Positions 27,313 through 36,061 of a DNA stretch of 41,624 bases are shown here, piece by piece. The notes under the pieces were generated by a model that had not been told where the DNA came from, ran no database searches, and saw only the letters and a program-made list of their open reading frames with translations. Position 1 is the first letter of the stretch, and each line of letters begins with the position of its first letter. A program made the position numbers and the translations under genes. The DNA is taken from contig CAMIYN010000015.1 of assembly GCA_946403075.1 (NCBI GenBank), positions 1-41,624 of the forward strand. Reading direction: 5' to 3'. Origin of the DNA: an uncultured Lachnospiraceae bacterium. Its GTDB lineage: Bacteria > Bacillota > Clostridia > Lachnospirales > Lachnospiraceae.

Positions 27313-27692
27313 ATTTGATTTTTGTAGGAGAAAATGTTATAGATAAATCTTTGATAGCAAGGATGCTGTCAATACGAAAAGGCTTGGAGTGCTATGACAC
27401 AAAAGAGAAAACAGGTAGTAAAGAAGAAATATTAAAAGGAATCAAACCATATAATTCATCTGTCTCAATTGAGGATGAATTTTTACAAGATGAACAAGCA
27501 AGAGATTACATAAGAGAACTTGGAAAAGTGATATACTTATGTAGCTCACAAGATAAAAATACAGATTATTATAATTCGGTTATGACATATATTATCAATG
27601 TAGATTTTAAAACTACCGAAGAAGTTTTTAAAGAAGTTATAGCGATATATAATTTAGTTAATAAAATAAATTGTAATATTTATATAAAATAA
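27306..27692 (+). CDS. Shikimate-kinase-like protein without a P-loop
   Basis: 128 aa. By order it resembles shikimate kinase: a beta-strand start [19 protein letters not shown] where the kinase has its GxxGxGKT loop, CYDTKEK where the kinase has FIDTD, and [12 protein letters not shown] matching the strand after the kinase lid. The P-loop glycines and lysine, the shikimate-binding GGG motif and the C-terminal third are missing, and it is about 40 residues short. Kinase activity is unlikely. It overlaps aroD by 7 bases and precedes efp by 11, so it is kept in a tight operon. It may be a decayed aroK or a protein with a new role. The family call is an inference. Confidence 0.5.
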   Translation: MLNLIFVGENVIDKSLIARMLSIRKGLECYDTKEKTGSKEEILKGIKPYNSSVSIEDEFLQDEQARDYIRELGKVIYLCSSQDKNTDYYNSVMTYIINVDFKTTEEVFKEVIAIYNLVNKINCNIYIK

Positions 27693-27703
27693 GGAGGATA
27701 TCG

Positions 27704-28261
27704 ATGGTATCAGCAGGAGAATTTAGAAATGGATTAACATTAGAAATTGATGGGCAGGTAGTTCAAATTGTTGAATTTCAACATGTAAAACCTGGAAAGG
27801 GTGCAGCTTTTGTGAGGACAAAGTTAAGAGACATTATAAATGGAGGATTGATAGAAAAAACTTTTAGACCAACAGAAAAGTTTAACCCAGCAGTTATAGA
27901 AAGGGTTGATATGCAATTTTTGTATGATGATGGGGATATGTACAATTTTATGAATAATAATACTTTTGAACAAATCGCTTTATCTCATGAACAAGTTGGA
28001 GATGCTATGAAGTTTGTAAAAGAAAATGAAACTTGTAAAGTTATGTTTTATAATGGAGCAGTATTCAGTGTAGAGCCACCACAAAAAGTGACATTGGAGA
28101 TAACAGAAACAGAACCTGGGATAAAAGGTGATACACAGACAGGGGCAATGAAGCCTGCAACTGTAGAGACGGGAGCAAGTATAATGGTTCCATTATTTAT
28201 AAATAAGGGTGATAAAGTTGTCATATCAACAGAGACAGGAAAGTATCAAGAAAGAGGTTAA
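27704..28261 (+). CDS. efp: Elongation factor P
   Basis: 185 aa, full length, with three beta-barrel domains. It enters the ribosomal E site and relieves stalling at proline runs. The tip loop is KPGKGAAF with K32 at the position that is modified in many bacteria; the modifying genes epmABC are not here. It has a strong AAGGAGG site 6 bases before the ATG. It ends the nrdR-yqeG-aroD group and is followed by a terminator at 28270. Confidence 0.97.
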   Translation: MVSAGEFRNGLTLEIDGQVVQIVEFQHVKPGKGAAFVRTKLRDIINGGLIEKTFRPTEKFNPAVIERVDMQFLYDDGDMYNFMNNNTFEQIALSHEQVGDAMKFVKENETCKVMFYNGAVFSVEPPQKVTLEITETEPGIKGDTQTGAMKPATVETGASIMVPLFINKGDKVVISTETGKYQERG

Positions 28262-28269
28262 TAAAAAAA

Positions 28270-28304
28270 TAAGATTTTACGAGGTAAAAGCCAGTAAAAT
28301 CTTA
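28270..28304 (+). terminator. Rho-independent terminator after efp
   Basis: A perfect 11-bp stem (TAAGATTTTAC / GTAAAATCTTA) with a 13-base loop, followed by AATTTTATTTAAT, 8 bases after the efp stop. Confidence 0.8.
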
Positions 28305-28333
28305 AATTTTATTTAATAAATACAAGTGGGCAA

Positions 28334-28501
28334 GGGCACGGGGTACTTTGCCCTTACGACTAATGCTACTATGTTGCATACGGGCTCGCGATGCTTCGCC
28401 CCTACGACTAATACTACTGTATTGCATAAGGGCTCGTGGTACTTCGCCCCTACGACTAACACTACTGTATTGCATAAGGGCTTGTGGAGCTTCGCCCCTA
28501 C
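28334..28501 (-). repeat. Dispersed repeat array in reverse orientation, four units
   Basis: Four units about 48 bases apart (28334-28357 degenerate, 28382-28405, about 28430-28453, 28478-28501) read GGGCT(C/T)G ... TTCGCCCCTAC, the reverse complement of the copies elsewhere. The linkers (GACTAATACTACTGTATTGCATAA) match the reversed linkers of the other arrays, so core and linker form one unit. It sits between the efp terminator and rnfC. The open frame across it (28326-28517) is repetitive and not a gene. Confidence 0.9.
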
Positions 28502-28548
28502 AATGGGATGTAAATAATAAATTATAAAAATATTTGAGGAGAGTTTAA

Positions 28549-29877
28549 ATGCTAACTTTTAGAGGAGGAGTTCATCCAAGAGGGTATAAAGAATACACTA
28601 AGGATAGACCGATAAGAGAAGTAAAGCCTGGAAAAATTTTGGTTTTTCCATTGAGACAGCATATTGGAAAAGAAGCTATCCCTATAGTTTCGGTTGGGGA
28701 TGAAGTTTTAGTTGGGCAAGTGATAGCAAAAGCAGATGGGGATATATCTTCAAATATAATATCAAGTGTATCTGGGACAGTAAGTGCAATTGAAAAGAGA
28801 AAAAATATTTTTGGCGAAGAAGTAAATTCTATAGTTATAGAAAATGATACAAAAGATACTACTATACCTGATATGAAAAAAGAGAGAGATTATAAAAAGC
28901 TTGATGCAGATGAAATAATAGAAATAGTAAAAGAAGCAGGGATAGTTGGACTTGGTGGGGCAAATTTTCCTACACATGTAAAATTAAATCCTAAAAATCG
29001 TAGAGAGATAGAATATGTATTGATTAATGCGGCAGAGTGTGAACCATATTTGACTTCGGATTATAGATTGCTACTAGAATTTCCAGATAGGATTTTAAAA
29101 GGGATAGAGATAATGCTTAGAGTTTTTCCAAAGGCCAAAGGCATTATTTGTATAGAAGATAATAAAAAAGATGTCTATGATTTGATGCAAAAAAAACTAT
29201 ATGGCAATTTGTCAGTTTCTGCCTGCCTCTTAAAAACAAAATATCCACAGGGTGGGGAGAGACAATTAATATATGCAGTGACAAAAAGAAAAATAAGTAG
29301 TAAAAAATTACCAGCAGAAGTTGGAGTGATAGTTGATAATGTGGCAACAGTAGTTGCAATCGCAGATGCTGTGATTGATAGAATACCACTATTTTCAAAA
29401 ATAGTAACCGTTACAGGTGATGGATTTAATGATACAGGTAATCTAAAAGTGAGACTTGGGATGTCTTATCAAGAGTTAATAGAAGAAGTTGGTGGTGTAA
29501 AAGAAGCAAATAAAAAAATAGTGATTGGTGGACCTATGATGGGGACATCTGTTGCAGAGATAGAAGGTGCTATAACAAAAGGAAGTAGTGCTGTCATATC
29601 ATTTATCAAAGATCCTATAGAAAAAAATAAAGAAACAAATTGTATAAATTGTGGTAGATGTATAAAGGTATGTCCTATCAATTTAGTGCCTACATTATTG
29701 TATAAAAAATCTGAACGAATGGATGCTGTGGGTTTTGAGAAGTTGTATGGGATGGAGTGTATAGAATGTGGATGTTGTAGTTATATATGTCCTGCAAGAA
29801 AACCACTCACTCAATATTTCAAGATAATGAAAACAGAGGTAAGGAAAAATCAAATAAATAAGGAGACAAAAAAATAA
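28549..29877 (+). CDS. rnfC: Rnf complex subunit C
   Basis: 442 aa, clostridial short form. It contains an N-terminal barrel (FRGGVHPRGYKEYT), a Rossmann-like NADH/FMN-binding domain (VGLGGANFPTHVKL, INAAECEPYLTSDYR), a SLBB domain and two [4Fe-4S] motifs near the C-terminus, CINCGRCIKVCP and CIECGCCSYICP. This peripheral subunit is the NAD(H) site of the ferredoxin:NAD+ oxidoreductase. It has GAGGAGAG before the ATG. First gene of rnfCDGEAB; the stop overlaps rnfD by 1 base. Confidence 0.97.
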   Translation: MLTFRGGVHPRGYKEYTKDRPIREVKPGKILVFPLRQHIGKEAIPIVSVGDEVLVGQVIAKADGDISSNIISSVSGTVSAIEKRKNIFGEEVNSIVIENDTKDTTIPDMKKERDYKKLDADEIIEIVKEAGIVGLGGANFPTHVKLNPKNRREIEYVLINAAECEPYLTSDYRLLLEFPDRILKGIEIMLRVFPKAKGIICIEDNKKDVYDLMQKKLYGNLSVSACLLKTKYPQGGERQLIYAVTKRKISSKKLPAEVGVIVDNVATVVAIADAVIDRIPLFSKIVTVTGDGFNDTGNLKVRLGMSYQELIEEVGGVKEANKKIVIGGPMMGTSVAEIEGAITKGSSAVISFIKDPIEKNKETNCINCGRCIKVCPINLVPTLLYKKSERMDAVGFEKLYGMECIECGCCSYICPARKPLTQYFKIMKTEVRKNQINKETKK

Positions 29878-30803
29878 TGGATAATTTATTAAATGTATCA
29901 AGCTCTCCACATATAAAAACAGATGCAAATACTCGTTCTATAATGATAGATGTGATAATTTCACTTATACCTTGTATATGTTTTGGAGTATATGTATTTG
30001 GACAAAAAGCATTATTAATAATAATTGTGTCAACGATTGCAGCAGTTTTATCTGAATTTTTATTTGATTTGATAACGAGAAGAAAAAATTCTATTTTTGA
30101 TTTTTCGGCAATAGTGACGGGAATACTTCTTGGATTGAATATGCCTGTTTCAGTTGATTTATTTATACCAATACTTGGTAGTATATTTGCGATAATTGTA
30201 GCAAAAATGTTATTTGGTGGACTTGGTCAAAATTTTATGAACCCAGCACTTTGTGGCAGAGCATTTTTAGCTATGTCATTTGCAAGTTATATGAATAATT
30301 TTACATATGATGGGATAACTGCTGCTACACCACTCAATACTTTGAGGCAGGGGATAAATATTGATTTGATTGATACTTGCATAGGTTTTATCCCAGGAAC
30401 AATAGGGGAAGTTTCTACAATAGCAATTTTGATAGGATTTATATATTTATTAATAAAAAGAATAATAGATTATAGGATACCATTTTTTAGTTTGATTACT
30501 TTTATAATTTTTATTTTGCTATTTAGTGGGAATGCATCAAATATTAATTATGTAGTGGGGCAAGTGATAAGTGGAGGATTATTATTTGGAATAGTTTTTA
30601 TGGCTACTGATTATGTGACATCACCTGTGACAAATTTTGGAAAAGTTTTATATGGAGTATTTCTCGGTGTGATGTTTGGAATATTTAGATTATATGGGAA
30701 ATCAACAGAGGGTGTAACTTATAGCATACTCATAGGAAATTTATTGGTACCATTTATTGAAAAAATAACTATAAATAGACCATTTGGGAGAGAGTCAGCA
30801 TAA
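29877..30803 (+). CDS. rnfD: Rnf complex subunit D
   Basis: 308-aa membrane subunit with about eight or nine helices. It carries the NPALCGRAFL motif and DGITAATPL, where T151 fits the (S/T)xAT site for covalently bound FMN in NqrB/RnfD. It is part of the membrane electron path and ion channel. It overlaps rnfC by 1 base. The 158-base gap after it is AT-rich with no gene; it holds a stretch (AAGAAAGTAGTGTAGGTGG) like the linker of the dispersed repeat. Confidence 0.96.
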   Translation: MDNLLNVSSSPHIKTDANTRSIMIDVIISLIPCICFGVYVFGQKALLIIIVSTIAAVLSEFLFDLITRRKNSIFDFSAIVTGILLGLNMPVSVDLFIPILGSIFAIIVAKMLFGGLGQNFMNPALCGRAFLAMSFASYMNNFTYDGITAATPLNTLRQGINIDLIDTCIGFIPGTIGEVSTIAILIGFIYLLIKRIIDYRIPFFSLITFIIFILLFSGNASNINYVVGQVISGGLLFGIVFMATDYVTSPVTNFGKVLYGVFLGVMFGIFRLYGKSTEGVTYSILIGNLLVPFIEKITINRPFGRESA

Positions 30804-30961
30804 AGTATAAATATAAAAATTTTGATAGAGAGTAAAAAATATTAGTAGAGAAAAATGGTACAGTTTTTTAAAGAAAGTAGTGTAGGTGGTATAAAAAAAC
30901 ATAGTGAGAAATAAAAATAGGATTTATAAAAAAGATATAAATTTTTTAAAATGGAGAATAT

Positions 30962-31525
30962 ATGAATAAGTCAAGTATAATAAAAGATACTATAATTTTT
31001 ACAACTATAACATTAATACTTGCGACATTGTTATCAGGAGTAAAAATTTTGACACAAGGTAGAATAGATGAAATAAAAAATCAATCATTAAACAGTGCTT
31101 ATAGAGAAGTCTGTGCTGAATATGATAGTGGGGTTGATGTGACTGATAAAATTATTGATAAGTTGATTGTGAGTAGAGCAAAATTATTAAATTGTAAAAT
31201 TGCATATAATGATAAAAAAGAAAAATGTGGATATGTAGTAATGAACGAAATAAGTGGTTATGGTGGTAGTATTATAACTTTGATAGGTTTTGATAATGAT
31301 GGAAATGTGACGGGCATAGCATATCCAGAAACTTTACAAGAAACACCAGGGATAGGGATGAGAGTAGTAGAAAATGATTTTATAGGTAGGTTTATAGGAA
31401 AGAATAAAGATGCTATAAATGATGTTGATACTTTGACAGGGGCAACAATTTCATCAACTGCTGTGAAAGAGAGTGTAGCCCTTGCTGCTGATTGCGTAGT
31501 AAAAGCTATAAATATAGGAGACTAA
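30962..31525 (+). CDS. rnfG: Rnf complex subunit G
   Basis: 187 aa: one N-terminal membrane anchor (about 10-30) and an extracytoplasmic FMN-binding domain. SGYGGSIITLIGFD and the flavinylation motif TGAT (159-162, FMN on T162) are present. It passes electrons between RnfD/E/A and the rest of the complex. Flavin attachment needs ApbE, which is not in this window. GGAG lies 5 bases before the ATG. Confidence 0.96.
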   Translation: MNKSSIIKDTIIFTTITLILATLLSGVKILTQGRIDEIKNQSLNSAYREVCAEYDSGVDVTDKIIDKLIVSRAKLLNCKIAYNDKKEKCGYVVMNEISGYGGSIITLIGFDNDGNVTGIAYPETLQETPGIGMRVVENDFIGRFIGKNKDAINDVDTLTGATISSTAVKESVALAADCVVKAINIGD

Positions 31526-31527
31526 AT

Positions 31528-32232
31528 ATGAGTGAAATAGGTAAAGAAAATATTATTGTAGAAAAAGAAAACAAAACAAAAAATTTTTTAAAAATTTTGT
31601 TAAATGGAATTATTTTTGAAAATCCTACATTTGTTTTGATGCTTGGGATGTGTCCAACTCTTGCAGTCACTACTTCTTTTACAAATGCAATAGGGATGGG
31701 ACTATCAACAACTTTTGTATTGATATTTTCAAATTTGATAATTTCAGCATTAAAAAATATAATTCCAAATAGAGTTAGGATACCTTCATATATTGTGATA
31801 GTTGCGACACTTGTCACAATAGTGCAACTATTAATGCAAGGGTATTTTCCAGATTTGTATAATTCACTTGGTATATATATACCACTTATAGTTGTTAATT
31901 GTATAATACTTGGTAGAGCAGAGAGTTTTGCATCAAAACATAATCCAGTAGAGTCAATAGCTGATGGCATAGGGATAGGTGTAGGATTTACAGTGGCATT
32001 ATCTATCATAAGTATTATTAGAGAGTTTTTTGGAAATGGTTCTTTTTTAAATATTCAAATAATAGATAATAAATACCATATAATGTTATTTGTGCTTGCA
32101 CCAGGTGCATTTTTGGTTTTGGCAATTCTTACTGCTATACAAAATGCTTTTAGGATAAAAAAAGATAAGAGTGTAATAAATTGCAATAATGATTGTATGA
32201 GATGTGGACTAAGAAATAAGGAGGAAGAATAA
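31528..32232 (+). CDS. rnfE: Rnf complex subunit E
   Basis: 234 aa, six membrane helices. Family motifs PTFVLMLGMCPTLAVT, LGIYIPLIVVNCIILGRAE and GIGVGFTVAL are present; the conserved Cys residues lie in the membrane part and ligate the RnfA/E iron centre. The C-terminus has a clostridial CxxxCxxCG-like tail (CNNDCMRCG). The start is the ATG 2 bases after the rnfG stop with AGGAG upstream; a TTG further up is not credible. The stop overlaps rnfA by 1 base. Confidence 0.96.
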   Translation: MSEIGKENIIVEKENKTKNFLKILLNGIIFENPTFVLMLGMCPTLAVTTSFTNAIGMGLSTTFVLIFSNLIISALKNIIPNRVRIPSYIVIVATLVTIVQLLMQGYFPDLYNSLGIYIPLIVVNCIILGRAESFASKHNPVESIADGIGIGVGFTVALSIISIIREFFGNGSFLNIQIIDNKYHIMLFVLAPGAFLVLAILTAIQNAFRIKKDKSVINCNNDCMRCGLRNKEEE

Positions 32233-32834
32233 TGACTTTTTTGATGATGTTAATTTCTTCTGCATTAGTTAGTAATGTTGTATTAAGTAGGTTTTTGGGA
32301 ATTTGTCCTTTTCTTGGAGTTTCAAGTAGTGTAAAAACAGCGAGAGGTATGGGGATAGCAGTAGTATTTGTAGTTTTTATCTCAACTCTTGCTACTTTTT
32401 TGATAAATAAATATTTGTTGGAAGTTGGTGGAATATTTGGAATAGATTTAACTTATTTACAGACAATAGTTTTTATACTGGTTATTGCCTGTCTTGTTCA
32501 GTTTGTTGAAATGTTTTTAAAAAAATATATAAAATCTTTATACAATGCACTTGGAGTTTATTTGCCACTAATAACTACAAATTGTGCAGTCCTTGGAGTT
32601 GCTCTCACAGTAGTAGATAATGTCAAATACCCAACATTAATTTATGCAATTTTTTATTCTATAGGAACAAGCATTGGATTTTTTATAGCAATAGTTCTAC
32701 TTGCAAATATTAGAGAAAGGATCGAGTATAATGACATCCCAAAAGCATTTGAGGGGAAACCTATAGTGCTTGTAGCGGCTTGTCTCATGTCTATTGCTTT
32801 TTATGGGTTTTCAACTTTGAATATAGGGGGATAA
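32232..32834 (+). CDS. rnfA: Rnf complex subunit A
   Basis: 200 aa, six helices, paralogous to RnfE with inverted topology. It has LSRFLGICPFLGVS and LGVYLPLITTNCAVLG, the latter with a cysteine of the intramembrane iron site. The pair RnfA-RnfE forms the core through which electrons cross and Na+ or H+ is moved. GGAGGAA precedes the ATG, which overlaps the rnfE stop. Confidence 0.97.
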   Translation: MTFLMMLISSALVSNVVLSRFLGICPFLGVSSSVKTARGMGIAVVFVVFISTLATFLINKYLLEVGGIFGIDLTYLQTIVFILVIACLVQFVEMFLKKYIKSLYNALGVYLPLITTNCAVLGVALTVVDNVKYPTLIYAIFYSIGTSIGFFIAIVLLANIRERIEYNDIPKAFEGKPIVLVAACLMSIAFYGFSTLNIGG

Positions 32835-32837
32835 GTA

Positions 32838-33632
32838 ATGGAAATCATAATTAGTTCAATAATTATCCTTGTGTCCTTGGGGATTTTGATAGCATTATTT
32901 TTGGGGATAAGTTCAAAAATTTTTTTCGTAGAAGTTGATGAGAGAATACAAAAGGTAAGAGAGTTGCTACCTGGTAATAATTGTGGTGGCTGTGGATATG
33001 CAGGCTGTGATAGTTTAGCAGAAGCAATAGTTAAAAATGAAGCAGAAGTAAATGCTTGTCCTGTTGGCGGAGAAAGTGTTGCAAATTTGATAGCAAAAGT
33101 TTTAAATAAAAAAAGTATTTTATCAAATAAAAAAGTAGCAGTAGTTCATTGCAATGGAAGTTGTAAAAATGTAAATAAATTATATGAATATAAAGGATTT
33201 AGAAGTTGTAAATTATTGGCAAATATGCAAAATGGTGGAGACAAGGTTTGTAGATTTGCTTGTATAGGTTGTGGGGATTGTGTAAAGGTGTGTAGTTTTA
33301 ATGCAATTCATATAGTTGATGGAGTTGCAGTTGTTGATGAAGAAAAATGCACTAATTGTCAAAAGTGTATAAGTGCTTGTCCTAAAAATTTAATTGACAA
33401 AAAATTATATTCTATAAAAACAAAAGTTCTCTGCAGTTCAAAAGATGAAGGTAAAATTGCTAAAAATCTTTGTAATGTTTCTTGTATTGCTTGTAAACTA
33501 TGTGAAAAGAACTGTCAATCAGATGCAATAAAAGTTATAAATAATGTAGCAGTAATAGATTATTCTAAATGTGTGGACTGTGGTGTGTGTAGTGAAAAAT
33601 GTCCGAGAAAATGTATCATAAAAGCTGAATAA
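32838..33632 (+). CDS. rnfB: Rnf complex subunit B, multi-cluster ferredoxin-type
   Basis: 264 aa. One N-terminal membrane helix, then the 4Fe-4S binding domain (LLPGNNCGGCGYAGC...NACP), then four CxxCxxCxxxC motifs (CIGCGDCVKVC, CTNCQKCISAC, CIACKLCEKNC, CVDCGVCSEKC). It is the entry point for electrons from reduced ferredoxin. The chain of clusters is longer than in proteobacterial RnfB and fits clostridial forms. It is the last gene of the operon, which ends at the terminator at 33755. Confidence 0.97.
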   Translation: MEIIISSIIILVSLGILIALFLGISSKIFFVEVDERIQKVRELLPGNNCGGCGYAGCDSLAEAIVKNEAEVNACPVGGESVANLIAKVLNKKSILSNKKVAVVHCNGSCKNVNKLYEYKGFRSCKLLANMQNGGDKVCRFACIGCGDCVKVCSFNAIHIVDGVAVVDEEKCTNCQKCISACPKNLIDKKLYSIKTKVLCSSKDEGKIAKNLCNVSCIACKLCEKNCQSDAIKVINNVAVIDYSKCVDCGVCSEKCPRKCIIKAE

Positions 33633-33653
33633 AATTATAAACTATATAGGTTT

Positions 33654-33746
33654 GTAGGGGCGAAGCATTGCGAGCCCGTAACAAGATAGTAGCAAAAGTT
33701 GTAAGAGTGAAGCCCCAAAAGGGTAGGGGCGAAGCATCGCGAGCCC
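33654..33746 (+). repeat. Dispersed repeat, two copies after rnfB
   Basis: Copies at 33654-33677 and 33723-33746, both starting GTAGGGGCGAAGCAT and ending GCGAGCCC, 45 bases apart. They precede the shared terminator. The plus-strand open frame over this region (from 33668) is repeat and terminator sequence, not a gene. Confidence 0.9.
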
Positions 33747-33754
33747 TAAAAAAA

Positions 33755-33776
33755 AACACATCTATAAAGATGTGTT
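33755..33776. terminator. Bidirectional terminator (rnf operon / small membrane protein gene)
   Basis: A perfect 9-bp stem AACACATCT / AGATGTGTT with a 4-base loop. A T-rich tract follows on the plus strand (from 33778) and an A run (33748-33756) gives a U tract on the minus strand. It therefore ends both rnfB and the convergent gene, whose stop codon overlaps its edge. Confidence 0.85.
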
Positions 33777-34170
33777 ATTTTTTATTTTTGGTATTTTTTG
33801 TTTTGGTTATTTTTTTTACTGCTTTCTTTTTATCTTTTTTTGCACTATTTTCTGTATAATTAAATTTGTCAGAAAAGTGAGTATATATATCACTACTTGC
33901 ACCTTTTACCAAAGTTAATCCACTGGAATAAAGTTTTTTTGCACTGTTTCCAAGCGATTTAGTTGAGTTTGCGAAATTTTTTTTATTTCCAAGTGAAGTG
34001 TAAGTTCTCTTTACATCGTTTCCAACAGTTTTTGCATTGTTTATTAAGTGGTTAAACTCTTCTATGGTTTCTTCTGAGAATTCATCATTTTTTATAAAAT
34101 AATTTACGAGATAAGCCATCGTTCCAAGTGTTGCTATCGTAAGAAGCGAAAAAATATTTCTCTTTTTCAT
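33775..34170 (-). CDS. Small single-pass membrane protein, YtxH-like layout
   Basis: 131 aa. It has a short basic N-terminus and one hydrophobic helix (about 6-26), a helical middle with Asn, Ser and Lys (about 30-105), and a very Lys-rich tail (KKDKKKAVKKITKTKNTKNKK-like). This layout resembles YtxH-type general-stress or envelope proteins, but no diagnostic motif is seen, so the function is unknown. It is the only gene on this strand in the first 38 kb. It ends in the terminator shared with rnfB. Confidence 0.7.
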   Translation of the reverse strand: MKKRNIFSLLTIATLGTMAYLVNYFIKNDEFSEETIEEFNHLINNAKTVGNDVKRTYTSLGNKKNFANSTKSLGNSAKKLYSSGLTLVKGASSDIYTHFSDKFNYTENSAKKDKKKAVKKITKTKNTKNKK

Positions 34171-34384
34171 ACCAAATCAATAATCAAAATATTTCAAGAT
34201 AAACTCTAATATTATAAGTAAGTATCAAAAGGCTCTAAATTTATCTAAAGTTTTTATAAAATATTTTAATTATATATCTCCTTTCAAAATATTTTGAACT
34301 AATACAATATATGTTCTAAGCTTAATAGTTGCCCTGCCTGCTTATAAGCAAGTTGCAGCACCCCCCTACAAGATTATATATATA

Positions 34385-34414
34385 TTAACATATTTTACGA
34401 TTTTATGCTATAAT
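34385..34414 (+). promoter_or_regulatory. Promoter of the rhomboid-like membrane protein gene
   Basis: TTAACA (34385-34390), 18-base spacer, TATAAT (34409-34414), 26 bases before the ATG; AGGGGA is the ribosome site. The remaining gap 34171-34384 is non-coding; it holds two palindromes, TCAAAATATTTTGA (about 34285) and TGCTTATAAGCA (about 34340), of unknown role. Confidence 0.55.
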
Positions 34415-34440
34415 ATATGAAATAATTTTTAGGGGATTAT

Positions 34441-35094
34441 ATGAATTTATATTATAAATTGGAAAGAAAATTTGGGAGATATGCAATCCCAAATCTAAAT
34501 AAATATATGGCAATCATATATTCGCTTGGGCTTTTTATAGTGAGTATAAATAGCACATTTTATTGGAGAGTGTTTTCTCTAAATATTCCAGAATTATTAG
34601 ATGGGCAAGTTTATAGAATTTTTACTTTTGTGGTGTATCCACCATTTATATCTTTTAGTTTATTATTATCAGTTCTTGGTATATACATTTATTATAATTT
34701 TACAACTGCACTTTTATATGTGTGGAGAGATTTTAAATTTAACTTATATATGCTGACAGGAATGATTGTTTATGTAGTTGTAGGAATAATCGTTTATTTT
34801 TTGTATGGTGGGGAATATATAGTTATACTAGATCCAAGTTATTTTGCTATGTCTATTTTTGTAGCTTTTGCATTTAATTTTCCAGAAGAGAGATTATATT
34901 TAATGTTTTTTTTGCCAATAAGGGCAAAATATGTAGCAGTGCTTGAAATATTAATTTATTCATTTGCATATATTGGTGCGAGTGTAAGTACAAAGGCAAG
35001 TATAATGGCTTCACTATTATCAGTTTTATTATTTATGTATTTTGTAGATAAGTATAGTTTCAAAAATTTTTTAAGAAGTTTATTTAGCGTTTGA
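34441..35094 (+). CDS. Rhomboid-like multi-pass membrane protein, no protease motif
   Basis: 217 aa with about six hydrophobic helices. The early loop (LDGQVYRIFTFVVYPP) recalls the Q-x-W-R-x-x-T segment of rhomboid and Der1-like proteins, and the overall size and helix count fit. The GxSG serine and the catalytic histidine of active rhomboids are not found, so if related it is a pseudoprotease. The family assignment is a weak inference; function unknown. It has its own promoter and is probably a single-gene unit. Confidence 0.5.
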   Translation: MNLYYKLERKFGRYAIPNLNKYMAIIYSLGLFIVSINSTFYWRVFSLNIPELLDGQVYRIFTFVVYPPFISFSLLLSVLGIYIYYNFTTALLYVWRDFKFNLYMLTGMIVYVVVGIIVYFLYGGEYIVILDPSYFAMSIFVAFAFNFPEERLYLMFFLPIRAKYVAVLEILIYSFAYIGASVSTKASIMASLLSVLLFMYFVDKYSFKNFLRSLFSV

Positions 35095-35567
35095 TTTTGT
35101 TTTTAGAAAGTTTGTATGTGATTTTAAAAAAGTAAGTGGTTTAATTTAACTATATTCAATATTTTGGGTAAATTAATTAATTAATTAGTATGAATACAAT
35201 ATTAAATAAAAAAGAAATGATAAGAAAAACAATGGTGGTAAAGATTTAAGGCATATAGGTTATGCAACAAGCAAATGGGAAAAGACTGGATTAATGTATG
35301 AGAAAATTCACACTTTCTTTATTGATTTGAGATATGTGATAAGAAATTATGATAAGAATGATAGTACAGAAATTATTGATAAGTTCAAAAAAGAAATAAA
35401 AGAGCATTTATAAGTAAATAATATATAAGTGTTTAACAAGATAATTATTTAGAAACGAAATAGAATAAAAATTATTGACTAGCGAATGAGGAAAGCAAGT
35501 TAAAGAGATGAGTTTTATAGTTATCAAAAAAGTTAAAAATATAAAATAAATTTATGGAGGTCATTTT
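35095..35567. other. Intergenic stretch with a frameshifted gene remnant
   Basis: This 473-base gap contains one coding-like remnant (35190-35413, listed separately) in AT-rich DNA. From 35414 to 35567 I see no gene; ATGGAGG at 35554 is the ribosome site of the next gene. Confidence 0.6.
35190..35413 (+). pseudogene. Frameshifted small gene remnant
   Basis: An ATG at 35190 opens a 19-residue Lys-rich frame (MNTILNKKEMIRKTMVVKI) ending at TAA 35247-35249. Near 35235, a shift to another frame gives 58 residues of coding-like sequence (KDLRHIGYATSKWEKTG, then LMYEKIHTFFIDLRYVIRNY and a KKEIKEHL end) to TAA 35411-35413. The second part has an amphipathic, charged composition like a real protein. 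The family is not recognised; probably a small gene broken by an indel. Confidence 0.45.
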
Positions 35568-36050
35568 ATGGAATATCAACAAATAATGGATTTTATTCAA
35601 TCTAATTTTGCACTCGGTGCAGTCGCTCTTTTACTTATTTATGTGCTCGCATTTGCATTTTTTGCCATTGGATACATTTTAGATTCTCTATGCCTAGTAA
35701 AAATATTTAGAGCATATAATTATCATAACCCTTATTATGCATTTATACCATTTTATAATTTATATATACTTGCAAATCTTACTTGTGATGAAAATTTTAA
35801 ATTGGGTGAATTTAAAATTGAGAAAAAATATTTTATATGGTGGTGGGTCATATATTTATTGATAAGCTATATTGTGCCTTTTAAAATTATTAGTTTTATC
35901 ATAAAAGTAATTTGTCTTGGTTTTTGTTATCATAATGGCATTAAACAAATTGATAATAGTTATGATAATAAAATTTTGAGTTATGCAGCAGCAATATTTC
36001 CAATTATCCTTTGGTTTGTAGTATTGCCTAAAAAAATTGGTGGGGAATAA
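35568..36050 (+). CDS. Small polytopic membrane protein (DUF5684-like)
   Basis: 160 aa with about four membrane helices (12-40, 84-102, 105-122, 138-155). The short motif AFIPFYNLYILANL between helices is like that of DUF5684-type signal-peptidase-associated membrane proteins of Firmicutes, a weak match. No catalytic motif is seen. It has a strong GGAGGT site 6 bases before the ATG. Function unknown. Confidence 0.6.
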   Translation: MEYQQIMDFIQSNFALGAVALLLIYVLAFAFFAIGYILDSLCLVKIFRAYNYHNPYYAFIPFYNLYILANLTCDENFKLGEFKIEKKYFIWWWVIYLLISYIVPFKIISFIIKVICLGFCYHNGIKQIDNSYDNKILSYAAAIFPIILWFVVLPKKIGGE

Positions 36051-36061
36051 AGTGAATTATA

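Noticed and set aside
28326-28517. 63-codon open frame
   Set aside because: It lies wholly on the repeat array and codes only a repeated peptide; no ribosome site.
33668-33859. 63-codon plus-strand open frame after rnfB
   Set aside because: It runs through two repeat copies and the terminator, and opposes the real minus-strand gene.
34320-34380. Possible small RNA with G-rich and palindromic stretch before the membrane protein gene
   Set aside because: I could not fit it to 6S, SRP or any riboswitch form, and found no clear promoter for it on the minus strand.
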